Under the pieces are notes generated by a model that saw only the letters and a list, made by a program, of their open reading frames with translations, was not told where the DNA came from and made no database searches. 64,000 nucleotides of DNA. It comes from Candidatus Rhodoferax bjergmarkensis (GTDB taxonomy: Bacteria; Pseudomonadota; Gammaproteobacteria; Burkholderiales; Burkholderiaceae_C). Positions 17,160 through 26,283 of the stretch are shown piece after piece; the stretch's first letter is position 1, and each line of letters starts with the position of its first letter. Location: contig JADJFX010000003.1 of assembly GCA_016708345.1 (NCBI GenBank), forward strand, positions 558,001-622,000. Reading direction: 5' to 3'. A program made the position numbers and the translations under genes.

Positions 17160-17842
17160 ACACCTGCGCTGGCAAGGCTGTGCTGCGCCAGATGACGAAT
17201 GACGTGCAGGCAACCCTGCTGCTGCCGCGCTACGCGGCGAACCCCGGTTTTATGCAGGGCCTGTCATCTTTGCAAGCCTTTCAAAGTGCGCGCATGCGCT
17301 GCACCCACCAGAACTGGTACCTTAACTTTGCGGATGGAAACCTGCTCGACTTCATTGTCGATGAGGTCTATCGCGGCATTGACCTGACCCCGCTCAAGGG
17401 GAAATTGGCGTCGGCCGAGCGCGTTCTGGGCACTTTGTTCGATGATTTTGAACTGGTGCAAGTGGCCGTGTCTTTTACGGCCATCACGTCATCGCTGGAC
17501 GATGAACTCACCCGAATACTGATGTCAATGCGCTGTGCCGTCATTGACGATGTGGCCTACGCCAATGCCGTTCGCCAGCAAAACCGTTTGATCGAACGCA
17601 AGCAACAAGGCGAGTTGCTACTGAGTTTCACCCGCTTGCTGCTGGGCTTGTTGCACGACAGAAATGCCTGGCACGTCATCAAGCTGGCCAAACTGCCGAC
17701 ACATCTGGCCGGTTTGGGCAGTTTTCACAATCTGGTGACGCATGGTTTTGCTGCTTTGTGCGATGTAGAAGAGGCTGGCGACAAGGTGGAGCGCCTGGTT
17801 GCGGACGAAGCTGCCTATTTTGATGCTTTGCAGAGGCAATGA
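17156..17842 (+). CDS. FFLEELY-motif-like hypothetical protein
   Basis: About 228 residues from a GTG at 17156 that overlaps the DUF445 stop (GTGA); ATG at 17192 is the other candidate start. The stretch NLLDFIVDEVYRGIDLTPLKG sits where FFLEELYG appears in the FFLEELY-motif family of Burkholderiales, and the C-terminal GLGSFHNLVTHGFAAL also fits that family. The motif itself has diverged (FIVDEVY). Soluble, helical, no catalytic residues recognised. Function unknown. Confidence 0.6.
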   Translation: MNTCAGKAVLRQMTNDVQATLLLPRYAANPGFMQGLSSLQAFQSARMRCTHQNWYLNFADGNLLDFIVDEVYRGIDLTPLKGKLASAERVLGTLFDDFELVQVAVSFTAITSSLDDELTRILMSMRCAVIDDVAYANAVRQQNRLIERKQQGELLLSFTRLLLGLLHDRNAWHVIKLAKLPTHLAGLGSFHNLVTHGFAALCDVEEAGDKVERLVADEAAYFDALQRQ

Positions 17843-18014
17843 GCAGAAATTTTGACGTGTTCGGGGTTAACTTGTATCGGGCAAACTGCGTTTATAGCGG
17901 CTGGTCAAAAATGCCTGGTGACCTGCTGCAGGGGTAAGATCGGCATGGGAAATGTCAAAATTTCAACTGGCGGTGTGTAAAAATGCCTTTTTAATCACAT
18001 TTTTTGGAATCAAC

Positions 18015-19313
18015 ATGATTGCAATTCGTTCTAAAGTGACTCATGGTTTGCGTTTGACGGCGGTGGCGGCTGGCCTGTGGGCCGTTCAGCACAGTGCTAT
18101 GGCCGGCCCGTTTTTGAGTGACAAGGCATTCGATTTGACGGTCGCCACCGGGGGCAGTTACAACCCGGCAACCGACACCATCACCGGTGCGGCGTCATCG
18201 GCGAGTTTTTCGACCGTGACGGAGCTGTTTGACAAGACCCAAAATGGCGGCCTGTCCGCAGTTGACGCCGCTTATACCAACACCAGCCCGGCCGTGATCC
18301 GCTTTGGCTATCGAGGACTGCCGCTGGTACTCACTACCACCAACACGACGGCGATTACGCTGGATATTCCCGGATTGAATGTGAAGGAAGTTTTTAACCT
18401 GAAAGGCACGCGTGACGCCAACTTGGACGACGTTGAAGCCTATCTGAAAAACTCCGGTGGTGATATTTTGAACCGGTTGCAACAACTGCTGGCCAAAACG
18501 TCGCCTATCGACCCGGTTGCGGGCAACCCAAGCTCCATGCAGTCGCGCATGGTGTCTGACGATTTTGACCGCAACTTCACAAATTTTGCTTCCAACGTCA
18601 AGTCAGCAGAATCCACTGGCAGCGAGCCTACCAATAATTTGATTGGGATTGGCTTGGGCTTTGGCAGCTTTACCCAAGCCGGGCTGACCAGCAATGTGAC
18701 CACCTTGCCTCTGTCCTACACCTTCCGCCGCGATATGGACCCCCGCCGCCAACTGACCATTTATGCACCTATCACGGTGACTGAAGTGTCTGGTGCCAAG
18801 TCTTACGGCATCAATTTGGGCGCGTCTTATCGCGTGCCAATGAACGACGAGTGGGCTTTGGTGCCTGCTGCGGGCTACGGCATTGCGGGCAGTGTGGATT
18901 TGGGTTCTGCATCGGCCATGATGGCTGTGTCGCTGACCAGCCAGTACACCCTGCGCATGCAAGGTTATGACTTGGCCTTTGGCAACATGGTGGGTGTTTA
19001 CCAGTCGAGCAAATTCACTGTCAGTGACTATTCCTTTGACCCGAAAATCAGCAACACCGTATTTCGCAACGGCGTGATGGCCTCCGTGCCGACCACAGTA
19101 ATGGGCAAAAAAATGGCCTTGGAGTTCTCATTCGTCAACACCCTCTACACCGGCACCGATTTGTATTCGAACCAATACAACGAAATCGGAGTGACTTTGG
19201 GAACCAACAAAGGTGCCAACACGGCGCGCAGTTACTTCCGTGCCGGGCTGACTTACCTGCAGGGTCAAAATGATGTGCATGGCATTCGTCTGAACCTCGG
19301 CTACTGGTTCTGA
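18015..19313 (+). CDS. Outer-membrane beta-barrel candidate
   Basis: About 432 residues from the ATG at 18015 (MIAIRSKVTHGLRL), with a signal peptide cut near HSAMAGPF. The second half alternates hydrophobic and polar residues in beta-strand style (LTIYAPITVTEV, YGINLGASYRV) and ends in LGYWF, the terminal aromatic residue of outer-membrane barrels. The first half (residues about 30-220) looks like a globular periplasmic part. The next gene, 23 bases downstream, encodes a CHAT protein, so the two probably work together. I do not recognise a named family. Confidence 0.65.
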   Translation: MIAIRSKVTHGLRLTAVAAGLWAVQHSAMAGPFLSDKAFDLTVATGGSYNPATDTITGAASSASFSTVTELFDKTQNGGLSAVDAAYTNTSPAVIRFGYRGLPLVLTTTNTTAITLDIPGLNVKEVFNLKGTRDANLDDVEAYLKNSGGDILNRLQQLLAKTSPIDPVAGNPSSMQSRMVSDDFDRNFTNFASNVKSAESTGSEPTNNLIGIGLGFGSFTQAGLTSNVTTLPLSYTFRRDMDPRRQLTIYAPITVTEVSGAKSYGINLGASYRVPMNDEWALVPAAGYGIAGSVDLGSASAMMAVSLTSQYTLRMQGYDLAFGNMVGVYQSSKFTVSDYSFDPKISNTVFRNGVMASVPTTVMGKKMALEFSFVNTLYTGTDLYSNQYNEIGVTLGTNKGANTARSYFRAGLTYLQGQNDVHGIRLNLGYWF

Positions 19314-19336
19314 CGACTTTTTCAGGAGCGTTCACC

Positions 19337-21652
19337 ATGTTGCGTCTTGGAGTGATCTGCGGGCGCACGTGGCGGGCCTTGGTGATGGGGGGGCTGATGG
19401 TATGGTTCTCCCTGCCAGCCTTGGCCTTGTCCGGCAATGCCCAGATCAGCCTGGCCGGCGCCGGAAAATTTGACGAACTGGCGCAGGGCATCGAACAGAT
19501 GGTCGGGCGCGAACCCATGAAGGTGGCGGACTGGCATGCGCTGTGTTTTGCCTACTCGCGCATCAAGCGCTACAGCCGCATCATGGACTGCCTGGACAGC
19601 TTTGAAAAAGCATTGTCCGCATCCGACAAACGCAGCCGCCTGTTTGGGCTGGACGACGCCACGGCCACAGCCTACCAGATGCGGGCGGAGGCCTTGATTG
19701 AGCTGGGCGAATATGAGCAGGCCATGGCACAGACCGAGCGGGTGCTGGCCTGGTACCGCAGCGAGGACAGCGACGACGTCGATATTCTCATCAACGCCCT
19801 GGCTGCGCGCTCACTCGCCTCGGGCCTTTTGGGCAAGCGCGCCGATGCCGAAAAATACGCCGCAGAACTGGAGGCCTTGCCCCTGGGAATGCTCGGCGGG
19901 GATCAGATCGGTGCCAAATCACTGGCCATGGCGCGGGTCAACATGGCGCTGGGGCGCTGGCAAAAAACGCTGGATGCACTGGCGCTGGACAAAACACTGG
20001 GGCTGCGCTCGTTTTTGGACAACCTGGCCAGCGGTGCCTTTTTGCGCGGCATCAACAACTGGGTGTGGATTGAACTGCCGCGCGGCTTTATGCAAAACAA
20101 GGCACTCTATGAGTTGGGCCGCATGGAGGAAGCCAAAGCCGGTTATGACCGCATGCTCAGCGTGCCCCAAATTGCCGCCAACGGCGAAATTTATTGGCTG
20201 GTTTTGCTGGACCGGGCGCGCATTGCGGTGCAGGAAAATCAGCTGGCACTTGCTGCAGACTTGTTGGGCCGGGCGGCAGATGTGGTTGAGCAGCAACGCG
20301 CCTCCATCAGCACTGAGGCCAACAAAATCGGTTTTGTGGGCGATAAACAAGCCATTTATGCGGGTCTGGTGGAAGTTCAGTACAAGCTCGGTCGCCACGG
20401 TGCCGCTTTTGAAACCATGGAGCGCGCCAAATCACGCGCCTTGGTGGACATGCTGGCCAGCCGCACCAGCATTGCAGCGCCCAAGCGCGCGCACTTAAAT
20501 GCTGCCCAAATTCAGGATGTGCTGGACCGGCTTGGCAAGGCTGACCTGGATGCGCGCCAGCAAACATCGGCTGCGGTGACATCGCGCAGCGCCACTTCTT
20601 CACGCGTGCTGGCCAAGGAGTTGCCGCCCGCCATGGCGTCGCTGGTCAGCGTGTCCTCGCTGGACGTGGCCGAGGTGCAAAAGATTTTGGGTGCTGACGA
20701 AGCCTTGTTGGTCTACTTTGCCCATGGCCCGCGCCTGTATGCCAGCCTGGTGCAGCGCGGTGCGGTGAGCGGCACCGAGATTAACGCGCAAGGCATGGAC
20801 GACGAAATTCGAAAACTACGCAAGGAACTGCAAAACCAGGATGAGGTGAGCGCCCCCTTGCGATCCCTGTACAGCCGCCTGATCGCCCCCCTGAAGATTG
20901 GTACGGGGATCAAACGGCTGACGGTGGTAGCGCACGGTGCCTTGCATTACCTGCCGTTTGCCGCCTTGAACGACGGCAAGCAAGACCTGTTGGACCGTTA
21001 CAGTTTGCGTATGCTGCCCAGCTCCAGCGTGCTGAAATATTTGCGCCCGTCGGAAACCGACAAGCTCACCCGCATGCTGATTTTGGGCAACCCGGACCTC
21101 AACAACCCCGCTTATGACCTGCCGGGAGCCCAGCAGGAGGCGCAGGCGCTGGCCAAAACTTTCTCCGCGCAAACCTTGTTGCTGCGCAAACAGGCCTCCA
21201 AAACCGCGTTCAGAGCCTTGGCCGGGGATGCCACTTTTATCCACGTGGCCTCGCACGGCCAGTTTGACGCCGCCAAGCCGCTGCACTCGGGTTTGATCCT
21301 GTCGCCAGATGGCCAGAACGACGGGCGCCTGACGGTATCAGATTTGTACCAACTCCAGCTCGACGCTGAACTGGTCACCCTGTCTGCCTGCGAGACCGGC
21401 TTGGGCTCGGTGGCCAGTGGTGACGATGTGGTGGGTCTGACCCGGGGCTTTTTGTATGCCGGTGCGAGCACCGTGATTGCCTCCTTGTGGGAGGTCGATG
21501 ACGATGCGACGGCGTTTTTGATGTTGCGTATGTACGAGCACATTCAAAAAGGGGGGCGTCGTGATGCCCTGCGCAAGGCGCAGATCGAAACCCGTGCCAA
21601 GTTCGCCCATCCTGCGTTTTGGGCGGCGTTTTATCTGACCGGGTTTAATTGA
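19337..21652 (+). CDS. Secreted TPR-CHAT domain protein (caspase-like peptidase)
   Basis: A 771-residue protein with a signal peptide (VMGGLMVWFSLPALALS), TPR-like helical repeats over about residues 50-380, and a C-terminal CHAT domain. The CHAT dyad is visible as H640 in HVASHGQFD and C685 in SACETGLGS, with the family motif GFLYAGASTVIASLW following. CHAT domains are caspase/separase-type cysteine proteases; many TPR-CHAT proteins act in proteolytic signalling or defence. A periplasmic or surface location is unusual and is supported by the barrel gene just upstream. Confidence 0.9.
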   Translation: MLRLGVICGRTWRALVMGGLMVWFSLPALALSGNAQISLAGAGKFDELAQGIEQMVGREPMKVADWHALCFAYSRIKRYSRIMDCLDSFEKALSASDKRSRLFGLDDATATAYQMRAEALIELGEYEQAMAQTERVLAWYRSEDSDDVDILINALAARSLASGLLGKRADAEKYAAELEALPLGMLGGDQIGAKSLAMARVNMALGRWQKTLDALALDKTLGLRSFLDNLASGAFLRGINNWVWIELPRGFMQNKALYELGRMEEAKAGYDRMLSVPQIAANGEIYWLVLLDRARIAVQENQLALAADLLGRAADVVEQQRASISTEANKIGFVGDKQAIYAGLVEVQYKLGRHGAAFETMERAKSRALVDMLASRTSIAAPKRAHLNAAQIQDVLDRLGKADLDARQQTSAAVTSRSATSSRVLAKELPPAMASLVSVSSLDVAEVQKILGADEALLVYFAHGPRLYASLVQRGAVSGTEINAQGMDDEIRKLRKELQNQDEVSAPLRSLYSRLIAPLKIGTGIKRLTVVAHGALHYLPFAALNDGKQDLLDRYSLRMLPSSSVLKYLRPSETDKLTRMLILGNPDLNNPAYDLPGAQQEAQALAKTFSAQTLLLRKQASKTAFRALAGDATFIHVASHGQFDAAKPLHSGLILSPDGQNDGRLTVSDLYQLQLDAELVTLSACETGLGSVASGDDVVGLTRGFLYAGASTVIASLWEVDDDATAFLMLRMYEHIQKGGRRDALRKAQIETRAKFAHPAFWAAFYLTGFN

Positions 21653-21664
21653 TCTGAAAAGCAA

Positions 21665-22303
21665 TCAGGTGCTGGATTCGTCCAGCCCGGCTGCTTCGAG
21701 GTGGCGCGTGTCAGCCCAGCCCACCAAGCTCAAGCCTTGGGGAGTCCACAGCAGCCGGTTGATGGCCGTGTTGCCCAGGTTCCAGGTGCGCGCTGCCTGC
21801 ACATCCTGGCCGGTGGCGGCGCGGTACAGCACATCCATCACGCCGCCGTGCGCAACCAGCACAATTTGATCGCCCATGTGCCGGCTGGCCACCTCACCCA
21901 GGGTTTGCAAAATGCGTTGGCGCACGTCCAGCAGCGACTCCCCCCCCTCGGGTGCCCAGTGCGGGTCTCGCTTGCGCCAGCGCAGGGCCTGATCGGGCCA
22001 GGTGGCTTCGATCTCGGAAAATGTCTTCCCCTGAAAAACACCAAAACCGCGTTCGCGCAAGCCTTCGTGGGCGTGCAGCGGCCCTGCTGTTGCGTCGGCA
22101 ATCGAGCGGGCTGTTTCCCACGCGCGCAGCAGGTCACTGGCGTAAATGGCCGCAATGCGCTCACCCACCAGCGCTTTGGCGACCCGGCCCGCCTGCCAGC
22201 GACCGGTTTCGTTCAATTCAACATTGAGCTGGCCCTGGATGCGTGTGTCCACGTTCCAGGCAGTTTCTCCGTGGCGAATGGCAATGATGCGGGTGGCCTG
22301 CAT
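21665..22303 (-). CDS. Histidine phosphatase family protein (GpmB-like)
   Basis: About 212 residues from an ATG at 22303. The catalytic RHGETAWN motif is near the N terminus, and the second histidine lies in LVAHGGVMD; EGGESLLDV is also conserved. Members dephosphorylate small metabolites, so the substrate (for example alpha-ribazole phosphate or a sugar phosphate) is not fixed. A TTG at 22333 would overlap the ttcA stop as TTGA and is an alternative start. Last gene of the minus-strand run folM-like, folB, ttcA, gpmB-like. Confidence 0.88.
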   Translation of the reverse strand: MQATRIIAIRHGETAWNVDTRIQGQLNVELNETGRWQAGRVAKALVGERIAAIYASDLLRAWETARSIADATAGPLHAHEGLRERGFGVFQGKTFSEIEATWPDQALRWRKRDPHWAPEGGESLLDVRQRILQTLGEVASRHMGDQIVLVAHGGVMDVLYRAATGQDVQAARTWNLGNTAINRLLWTPQGLSLVGWADTRHLEAAGLDESST

Positions 22304-22329
22304 GGCTGTGTGTTGTGGCGCAAAAAGAC

Positions 22330-23265
22330 TCAAGCTGCGAAATTAAGCACCTGCAAACCGGGCAGGGTGGTAGTTGGAAACTCTTCTTCGTCAAACACCT
22401 TGTCGCCATCTGCATCCGGTACGCCGGTGACCTTGATGTTCTTGAAATCGTAATGTTTGTGGTCCATCAGGTGCGAGGGCACCACGTTTTGCAAGGAGGT
22501 GAGCATGGTTTCGGTGCGGCCCGGGTACTGCTTTTCCCAATCGCGCAGCATGTTGCCGATCTGCTTGCGCTGCAGGTGCTCCTGGCTGCCGCACAGATTG
22601 CACGGGATGATGGGGAACTGGCGGTGTTCGGCCCAGCGGATCAGGTCTTTTTCGGCCACATTGGCCAGCGGTCGGATCACGATGTGGCCGCCGTCGTCGC
22701 TCACCAGTTTGGGTGGCATGCCTTTGAGTTTGCCGCCAAAAAACATGTTCAGAAAAAACGTTTGCAACATGTCGTCGCGGTGGTGGCCCAGTGCAATTTT
22801 GGTGATCTTGAGTTCATCGGCCACGCGGTACAAAATGCCCCGGCGCAAGCGGCTGCACAGGCTGCACATGGTCTTGCCCTCGGGCACCACTTTTTTGACG
22901 ATGCTGTAGGTGTCCTGCGTCTCAATGTGAAACTGCACGCCCAGTTTTTTCAGGTAGTCGGGCAGGATGTGGTCTGGAAAGCCAGGCTGTTTTTGGTCCA
23001 GGTTGACGGCAATCAGCTCGAAACTGATGGGCGCCCGGGCCTGCAGCTTGAGCAAAATGTCCAGCAGCCCATAACTGTCCTTGCCGCCTGACAGGCACAC
23101 CATCACGCGGTCGCCTTCTTCGATCATGTTGTAGTCGATGATGGCTTGGCCCACCTGGCGGCACAGGCGCTTTTCCAGCTTGTGGGTTTCGCGCTCGATT
23201 TTGGCGTCTATTCTGACCTCTTGCGGCGGCGTAACGGTTTCATTTTCTGTCCAGACGGCACTCAT
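22330..23265 (-). CDS. ttcA: tRNA 2-thiocytidine biosynthesis protein TtcA
   Basis: A 311-residue PP-loop ATPase that thiolates C32 of certain tRNAs. It has the PP-loop SGGKDSYGLL and the two cysteine pairs that bind the Fe-S cluster, CSLCSRLRRG and CNLCGSQEH. The ATG at 23265 is the only good start. Downstream it overlaps the possible TTG start of the phosphatase gene. Confidence 0.97.
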   Translation of the reverse strand: MSAVWTENETVTPPQEVRIDAKIERETHKLEKRLCRQVGQAIIDYNMIEEGDRVMVCLSGGKDSYGLLDILLKLQARAPISFELIAVNLDQKQPGFPDHILPDYLKKLGVQFHIETQDTYSIVKKVVPEGKTMCSLCSRLRRGILYRVADELKITKIALGHHRDDMLQTFFLNMFFGGKLKGMPPKLVSDDGGHIVIRPLANVAEKDLIRWAEHRQFPIIPCNLCGSQEHLQRKQIGNMLRDWEKQYPGRTETMLTSLQNVVPSHLMDHKHYDFKNIKVTGVPDADGDKVFDEEEFPTTTLPGLQVLNFAA

Positions 23266-23321
23266 ACTTTTCCTTGGTTTTCAGTTTCTATGGGCAATGG
23301 CAATGGCGATGCAATGGCGTC

Positions 23322-23723
23322 TTACCACTGCCCGGTTTCAATGCGGATGGCGACTTCACAGTCGTCAAAAATTTCCAGCTTGGCGATCTTCACGCGCACA
23401 CCCAGCACGCCGGGCAGCTTCATCAGCCGGTTGGCCAGCTTGCCAATCAGGCTCTCCAGCAGGTTGACGTGTTCGGCCGTGCATTCGTCAATGATGATTT
23501 TGCGCACCTTGCGGTAGTCCAGCACGTGGCCAATGTCGTCATCACGAGGCAGAAGTGGCTGCGGGCCCAGGCTGAGCTCAGCGTCCACCTGAATGGGCTG
23601 CGGGGCGGCCTTTTCAGTTTCCAGAATCCCCAGGTTGGCGTCAAAGCGCAAGCCGGTGAGGGTGAGGGTTTGGGTACCAAGGGTGTGGGGCATGGGCAGG
23701 GGCAGGTTCGCTGTGGGTTTCAC
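23322..23723 (-). CDS. folB: Dihydroneopterin aldolase FolB-like
   Basis: A 133-residue protein of the FolB/FolX tunnelling fold; recognisable segments are TLTGLRFDANLGIL, VLDYRKVRKII and HVNLLESLIGKLANRL, ending with VRVKIAKLEIFDDCEVAI. It converts dihydroneopterin to hydroxymethyl-dihydropterin in folate synthesis. Starts are GTG at 23723, overlapping the upstream gene stop as GTGA, or ATG at 23693. Adjacency to a pteridine-reductase-like gene supports the call. Confidence 0.85.
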   Translation of the reverse strand: MKPTANLPLPMPHTLGTQTLTLTGLRFDANLGILETEKAAPQPIQVDAELSLGPQPLLPRDDDIGHVLDYRKVRKIIIDECTAEHVNLLESLIGKLANRLMKLPGVLGVRVKIAKLEIFDDCEVAIRIETGQW

Positions 23724-24502
23724 AGCAGTGAAAAATCGCGCTCGAACTTCATCAGGTGCTGGCCACCATCGACCAGCAGCGTGGTCCCGGTGATGGACTG
23801 GTTGTCGATGGCGAACTTCACCGTGGCGGCCACATCGGCGGGGGTGGACGAACGCCCCAGCGGTGACAGCTTGTGCAGCGCCGCAAATTTCTCGGGGGTC
23901 AGCATGTGGCTGGTCAGCGTCAGGCCGGGGGCCACGCCCACCACGCGAATCTGCGGTGCCAGCGCCATGGCCAGCATGGTGTTGGCCGCTTCCAGCGCGG
24001 CTTTCGAGAGGGTGTAGCTGAAAAAATCAGGGTTCTGGTTCCACAGCTTCTGGTCCAGCAGGTTCACCACCACGCCGGACGGGCCATTGTCTGTACCTTG
24101 GCGTGCAGTCACATGTGCGTGCAGCGCCTGCGCCAGAAGAATCGCAGCCCCGGTGTTGCCGCGCAAGTGCTTGTCCATGGCGTCAAAAGTGAAACTGGCG
24201 GCGCTGTCGTGCTCGAAGGTGGAGGCGCTGTTGACCACCGCGTCCACCTGACCAAAGCGTTCGATGACCTGTGGCAGCAAATGCCTGACGGCGGCCTCAT
24301 CCGCTAAATCAGCACGAAATAAGGCGCTTGCGCCCGCCAATGCTGCGCAATCAGCTACTGTTTTAATAGCATCTTCAGCCGAATCACGGTAGTGCACCGC
24401 CACCTGCCAGCCGTCTTTGGCCAGCGCCAAGGCAATCTCGCGCCCCAGCCGTTTGGCAGAGCCGGTGACAAGAACCGTGCGATCAAGGCAGGGGGTGGAC
24501 AT
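23720..24502 (-). CDS. Short-chain dehydrogenase, FolM/pteridine-reductase-like
   Basis: About 260 residues from an ATG at 24502. It has a Rossmann N terminus (LVTGSAKRLGREIAL, with the arginine-containing TGxxxRxG of pteridine reductases), VVNSAS, and the Y-x3-K region YTLSKAAL. The position next to folB suggests reduction of dihydromonapterin or dihydrofolate. An interspersed repeat is embedded in the reading frame at 24321-24370 and is translated as DAIKTVADCAALAGASAL. Divergent from the MidA-like gene with a 20-base gap. Confidence 0.85.
   Translation of the reverse strand: MSTPCLDRTVLVTGSAKRLGREIALALAKDGWQVAVHYRDSAEDAIKTVADCAALAGASALFRADLADEAAVRHLLPQVIERFGQVDAVVNSASTFEHDSAASFTFDAMDKHLRGNTGAAILLAQALHAHVTARQGTDNGPSGVVVNLLDQKLWNQNPDFFSYTLSKAALEAANTMLAMALAPQIRVVGVAPGLTLTSHMLTPEKFAALHKLSPLGRSSTPADVAATVKFAIDNQSITGTTLLVDGGQHLMKFERDFSLL
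24321..24370 (-). repeat. Short interspersed repeat, copy 6, inside a coding gene
   Basis: On the minus strand GCTATTAAAACAGTAGCTGA, TTGCGCA and a second GGCGCAAGCGCC. It lies inside the folM-like gene in an open frame, adding about 17 residues near residue 55, between the Rossmann first helix and the NADP loop region. Confidence 0.65.
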
Positions 24503-24522
24503 TCGGGGACAATTCGCAGGGT

Positions 24523-25671
24523 ATGACAAAACCCGACATTTTACCGAGCCCCCTATTAGCCCGAATAGCGCAGACCATTGAACACGCGGGCGGCTGGATC
24601 GGCTTTGACGAATTCATGGCGCTGGCCCTGTACACGCCGGGCCTGGGCTACTACGCCAACGACAGTGTCAAATTCGGCACCATGCCGTCTGCGGCGAAGT
24701 CACAGGACGCAGCGGGGGGCAGTGACTTTGTCACCGCCCCAGAGATGACGCCGCTGTTTGGCCAGACCTTGGCCGCGCAGGTGGCGCAGGCACTGCAGGT
24801 CACTCAAACAAGTGAGGTCTGGGAGTTTGGCGCAGGCTCGGGCGCGCTGGCGCTGCAGCTGCTGCAAACGTTCCAGAGCCTGGGCCTGCCGTTACCACAG
24901 TACCGCATCGTGGATTTGTCGGGAACTTTGCGCGCGCGTCAGCAATTAAAGCTGGCCAACTATCTTGATCACGTTCAGTGGGTGAGCGAGCTGCCCGCCA
25001 CGCTGCAAGGCGTGGTGATTGGCAATGAGGTGCTCGACGCCATGCCGGTCAAACTGTTGGCGCGTATCAAGGGCCACTGGTATGAGCGCGGCGTGACTCT
25101 AGCGCCCAATGCAGCGCAGGGTGACGCCGCCGCCACCTTCGTATGGCAAGACCGTGAGAGCGATCTGCGCCCGCCGCTGCCGATAGAAGGCGAACACGAC
25201 TACCTGACCGAAATTCACCCGCAGGGCGAGTCTTTTGTGCGCACGCTGGCCGACAAGCTCAGCGCTGGCGCTGTTTTTTTGATCGACTACGGCTTTCCCG
25301 AGCACGAGTACTACCACCCCCAGCGCCACATGGGCACTGTGATGTGCCACCAGGGCCATCAATCGGATACCGACCCGCTGCAAAGCGTGGGCCTTAAAGA
25401 CATCACCGCCCACGTCAATTTCACCGGCATTGCCTTGGCCGCGCAAGATGCGGGCTTGAGCGTGCTGGGTTACTGCACGCAAGCGCGCTTTTTGATGAAT
25501 TGCGGTTTGCTGCAACGGCTGGAAAACGCCACGCTGCCAGAGCGCACCATGGCGCAAAAGCTGATCATGGAGCATGAAATGGGTGAGCTGTTCAAAGTGA
25601 TTGGCCTGTGCAAGGATGAGGCGTGGGATGCCATGGGTTTCACCCACGGCGACCGCACCCATACTTTGTAG
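24523..25671 (+). CDS. MidA/NDUFAF7-like SAM-dependent methyltransferase
   Basis: A 382-residue protein. Family features include GGWIGFDEFMALALYTPGLG, the substrate-side DFVTAPEMTPLFG, the SAM site EFGAGSGALALQLL, IGNEVLDAMPV, and IDYGFPEHEYY. Eukaryotic members methylate an arginine of a complex I subunit; the bacterial substrate is unknown. It runs divergent to the folM-like gene. Confidence 0.88.
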   Translation: MTKPDILPSPLLARIAQTIEHAGGWIGFDEFMALALYTPGLGYYANDSVKFGTMPSAAKSQDAAGGSDFVTAPEMTPLFGQTLAAQVAQALQVTQTSEVWEFGAGSGALALQLLQTFQSLGLPLPQYRIVDLSGTLRARQQLKLANYLDHVQWVSELPATLQGVVIGNEVLDAMPVKLLARIKGHWYERGVTLAPNAAQGDAAATFVWQDRESDLRPPLPIEGEHDYLTEIHPQGESFVRTLADKLSAGAVFLIDYGFPEHEYYHPQRHMGTVMCHQGHQSDTDPLQSVGLKDITAHVNFTGIALAAQDAGLSVLGYCTQARFLMNCGLLQRLENATLPERTMAQKLIMEHEMGELFKVIGLCKDEAWDAMGFTHGDRTHTL

Positions 25672-25742
25672 GGTATGGCCGGGCCGCAGGGCTTGAACGC
25701 AGGTGTGTTGACCGTCATCTGTTGCCAAGAAAGGTAACTGCC

Positions 25743-26180
25743 ATGAATGATTCTTTGCACATTGTTTGCCCCCATTGCCATACCACCAACCGGGTGCGCC
25801 AGAGTGATCTGGCCAACGCGCCCGATTGCGGCAGCTGCCACCAGGCGCTGTTTGTGGCGCATTCCTTGGCCCTGAACGAGGCCAACTTTGACCGTCACAT
25901 CAGCCGCAGCCAGATTCCCGTGCTGGTTGACTTCTGGGCCCCTTGGTGCGCGCCGTGCCGCCAGATGGCACCGGCCTTTGAACAAGCCGCGGCCCAGCTG
26001 GAGCCCAAGGTGCGGCTGGTCAAGGTGGATACCGAAGCGGTGCCGGGTTTGGGGCACCGCTTCAATATCCGCAGCATTCCCACACTGGCCCTGTTCTCCA
26101 ATGGCAAAGAAGTCGCCCGCCAAGCCGGTGCCATGGGCGCGGCCGACATCGTGCGCTGGACGCTGGGGCAGCGGCGTTAA
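25743..26180 (+). CDS. trxC: Thioredoxin TrxC (thioredoxin 2)
   Basis: A 145-residue protein with the N-terminal zinc ribbon of TrxC (CPHC near residue 10, CGSC near residue 29) and a thioredoxin fold with FWAPWCAPCRQMAP. The active site reads WCAPC where many TrxC proteins have WCGPC. SIPTLALFSNGKE supplies the cis-proline. It reduces disulfides in the cytoplasm, often in the oxidative stress response. No oxyR gene is nearby. Confidence 0.93.
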   Translation: MNDSLHIVCPHCHTTNRVRQSDLANAPDCGSCHQALFVAHSLALNEANFDRHISRSQIPVLVDFWAPWCAPCRQMAPAFEQAAAQLEPKVRLVKVDTEAVPGLGHRFNIRSIPTLALFSNGKEVARQAGAMGAADIVRWTLGQRR

Positions 26181-26283
26181 GACAAAACTGGGCTGCCCAG
26201 CGGGCGCAGAAGCTTGTCCAGTTCATGGGTGCGAATCATGGAAGTTAGCTGGAGTTTTTCCATAGTGGCTTCGTTGATGGCTG

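Noticed and set aside
26181..26283. A 28-codon minus-strand frame (MEKLQLTSM...) between trxC and trmL
   Set aside because: It is too short, has no ribosome site and no recognised family.
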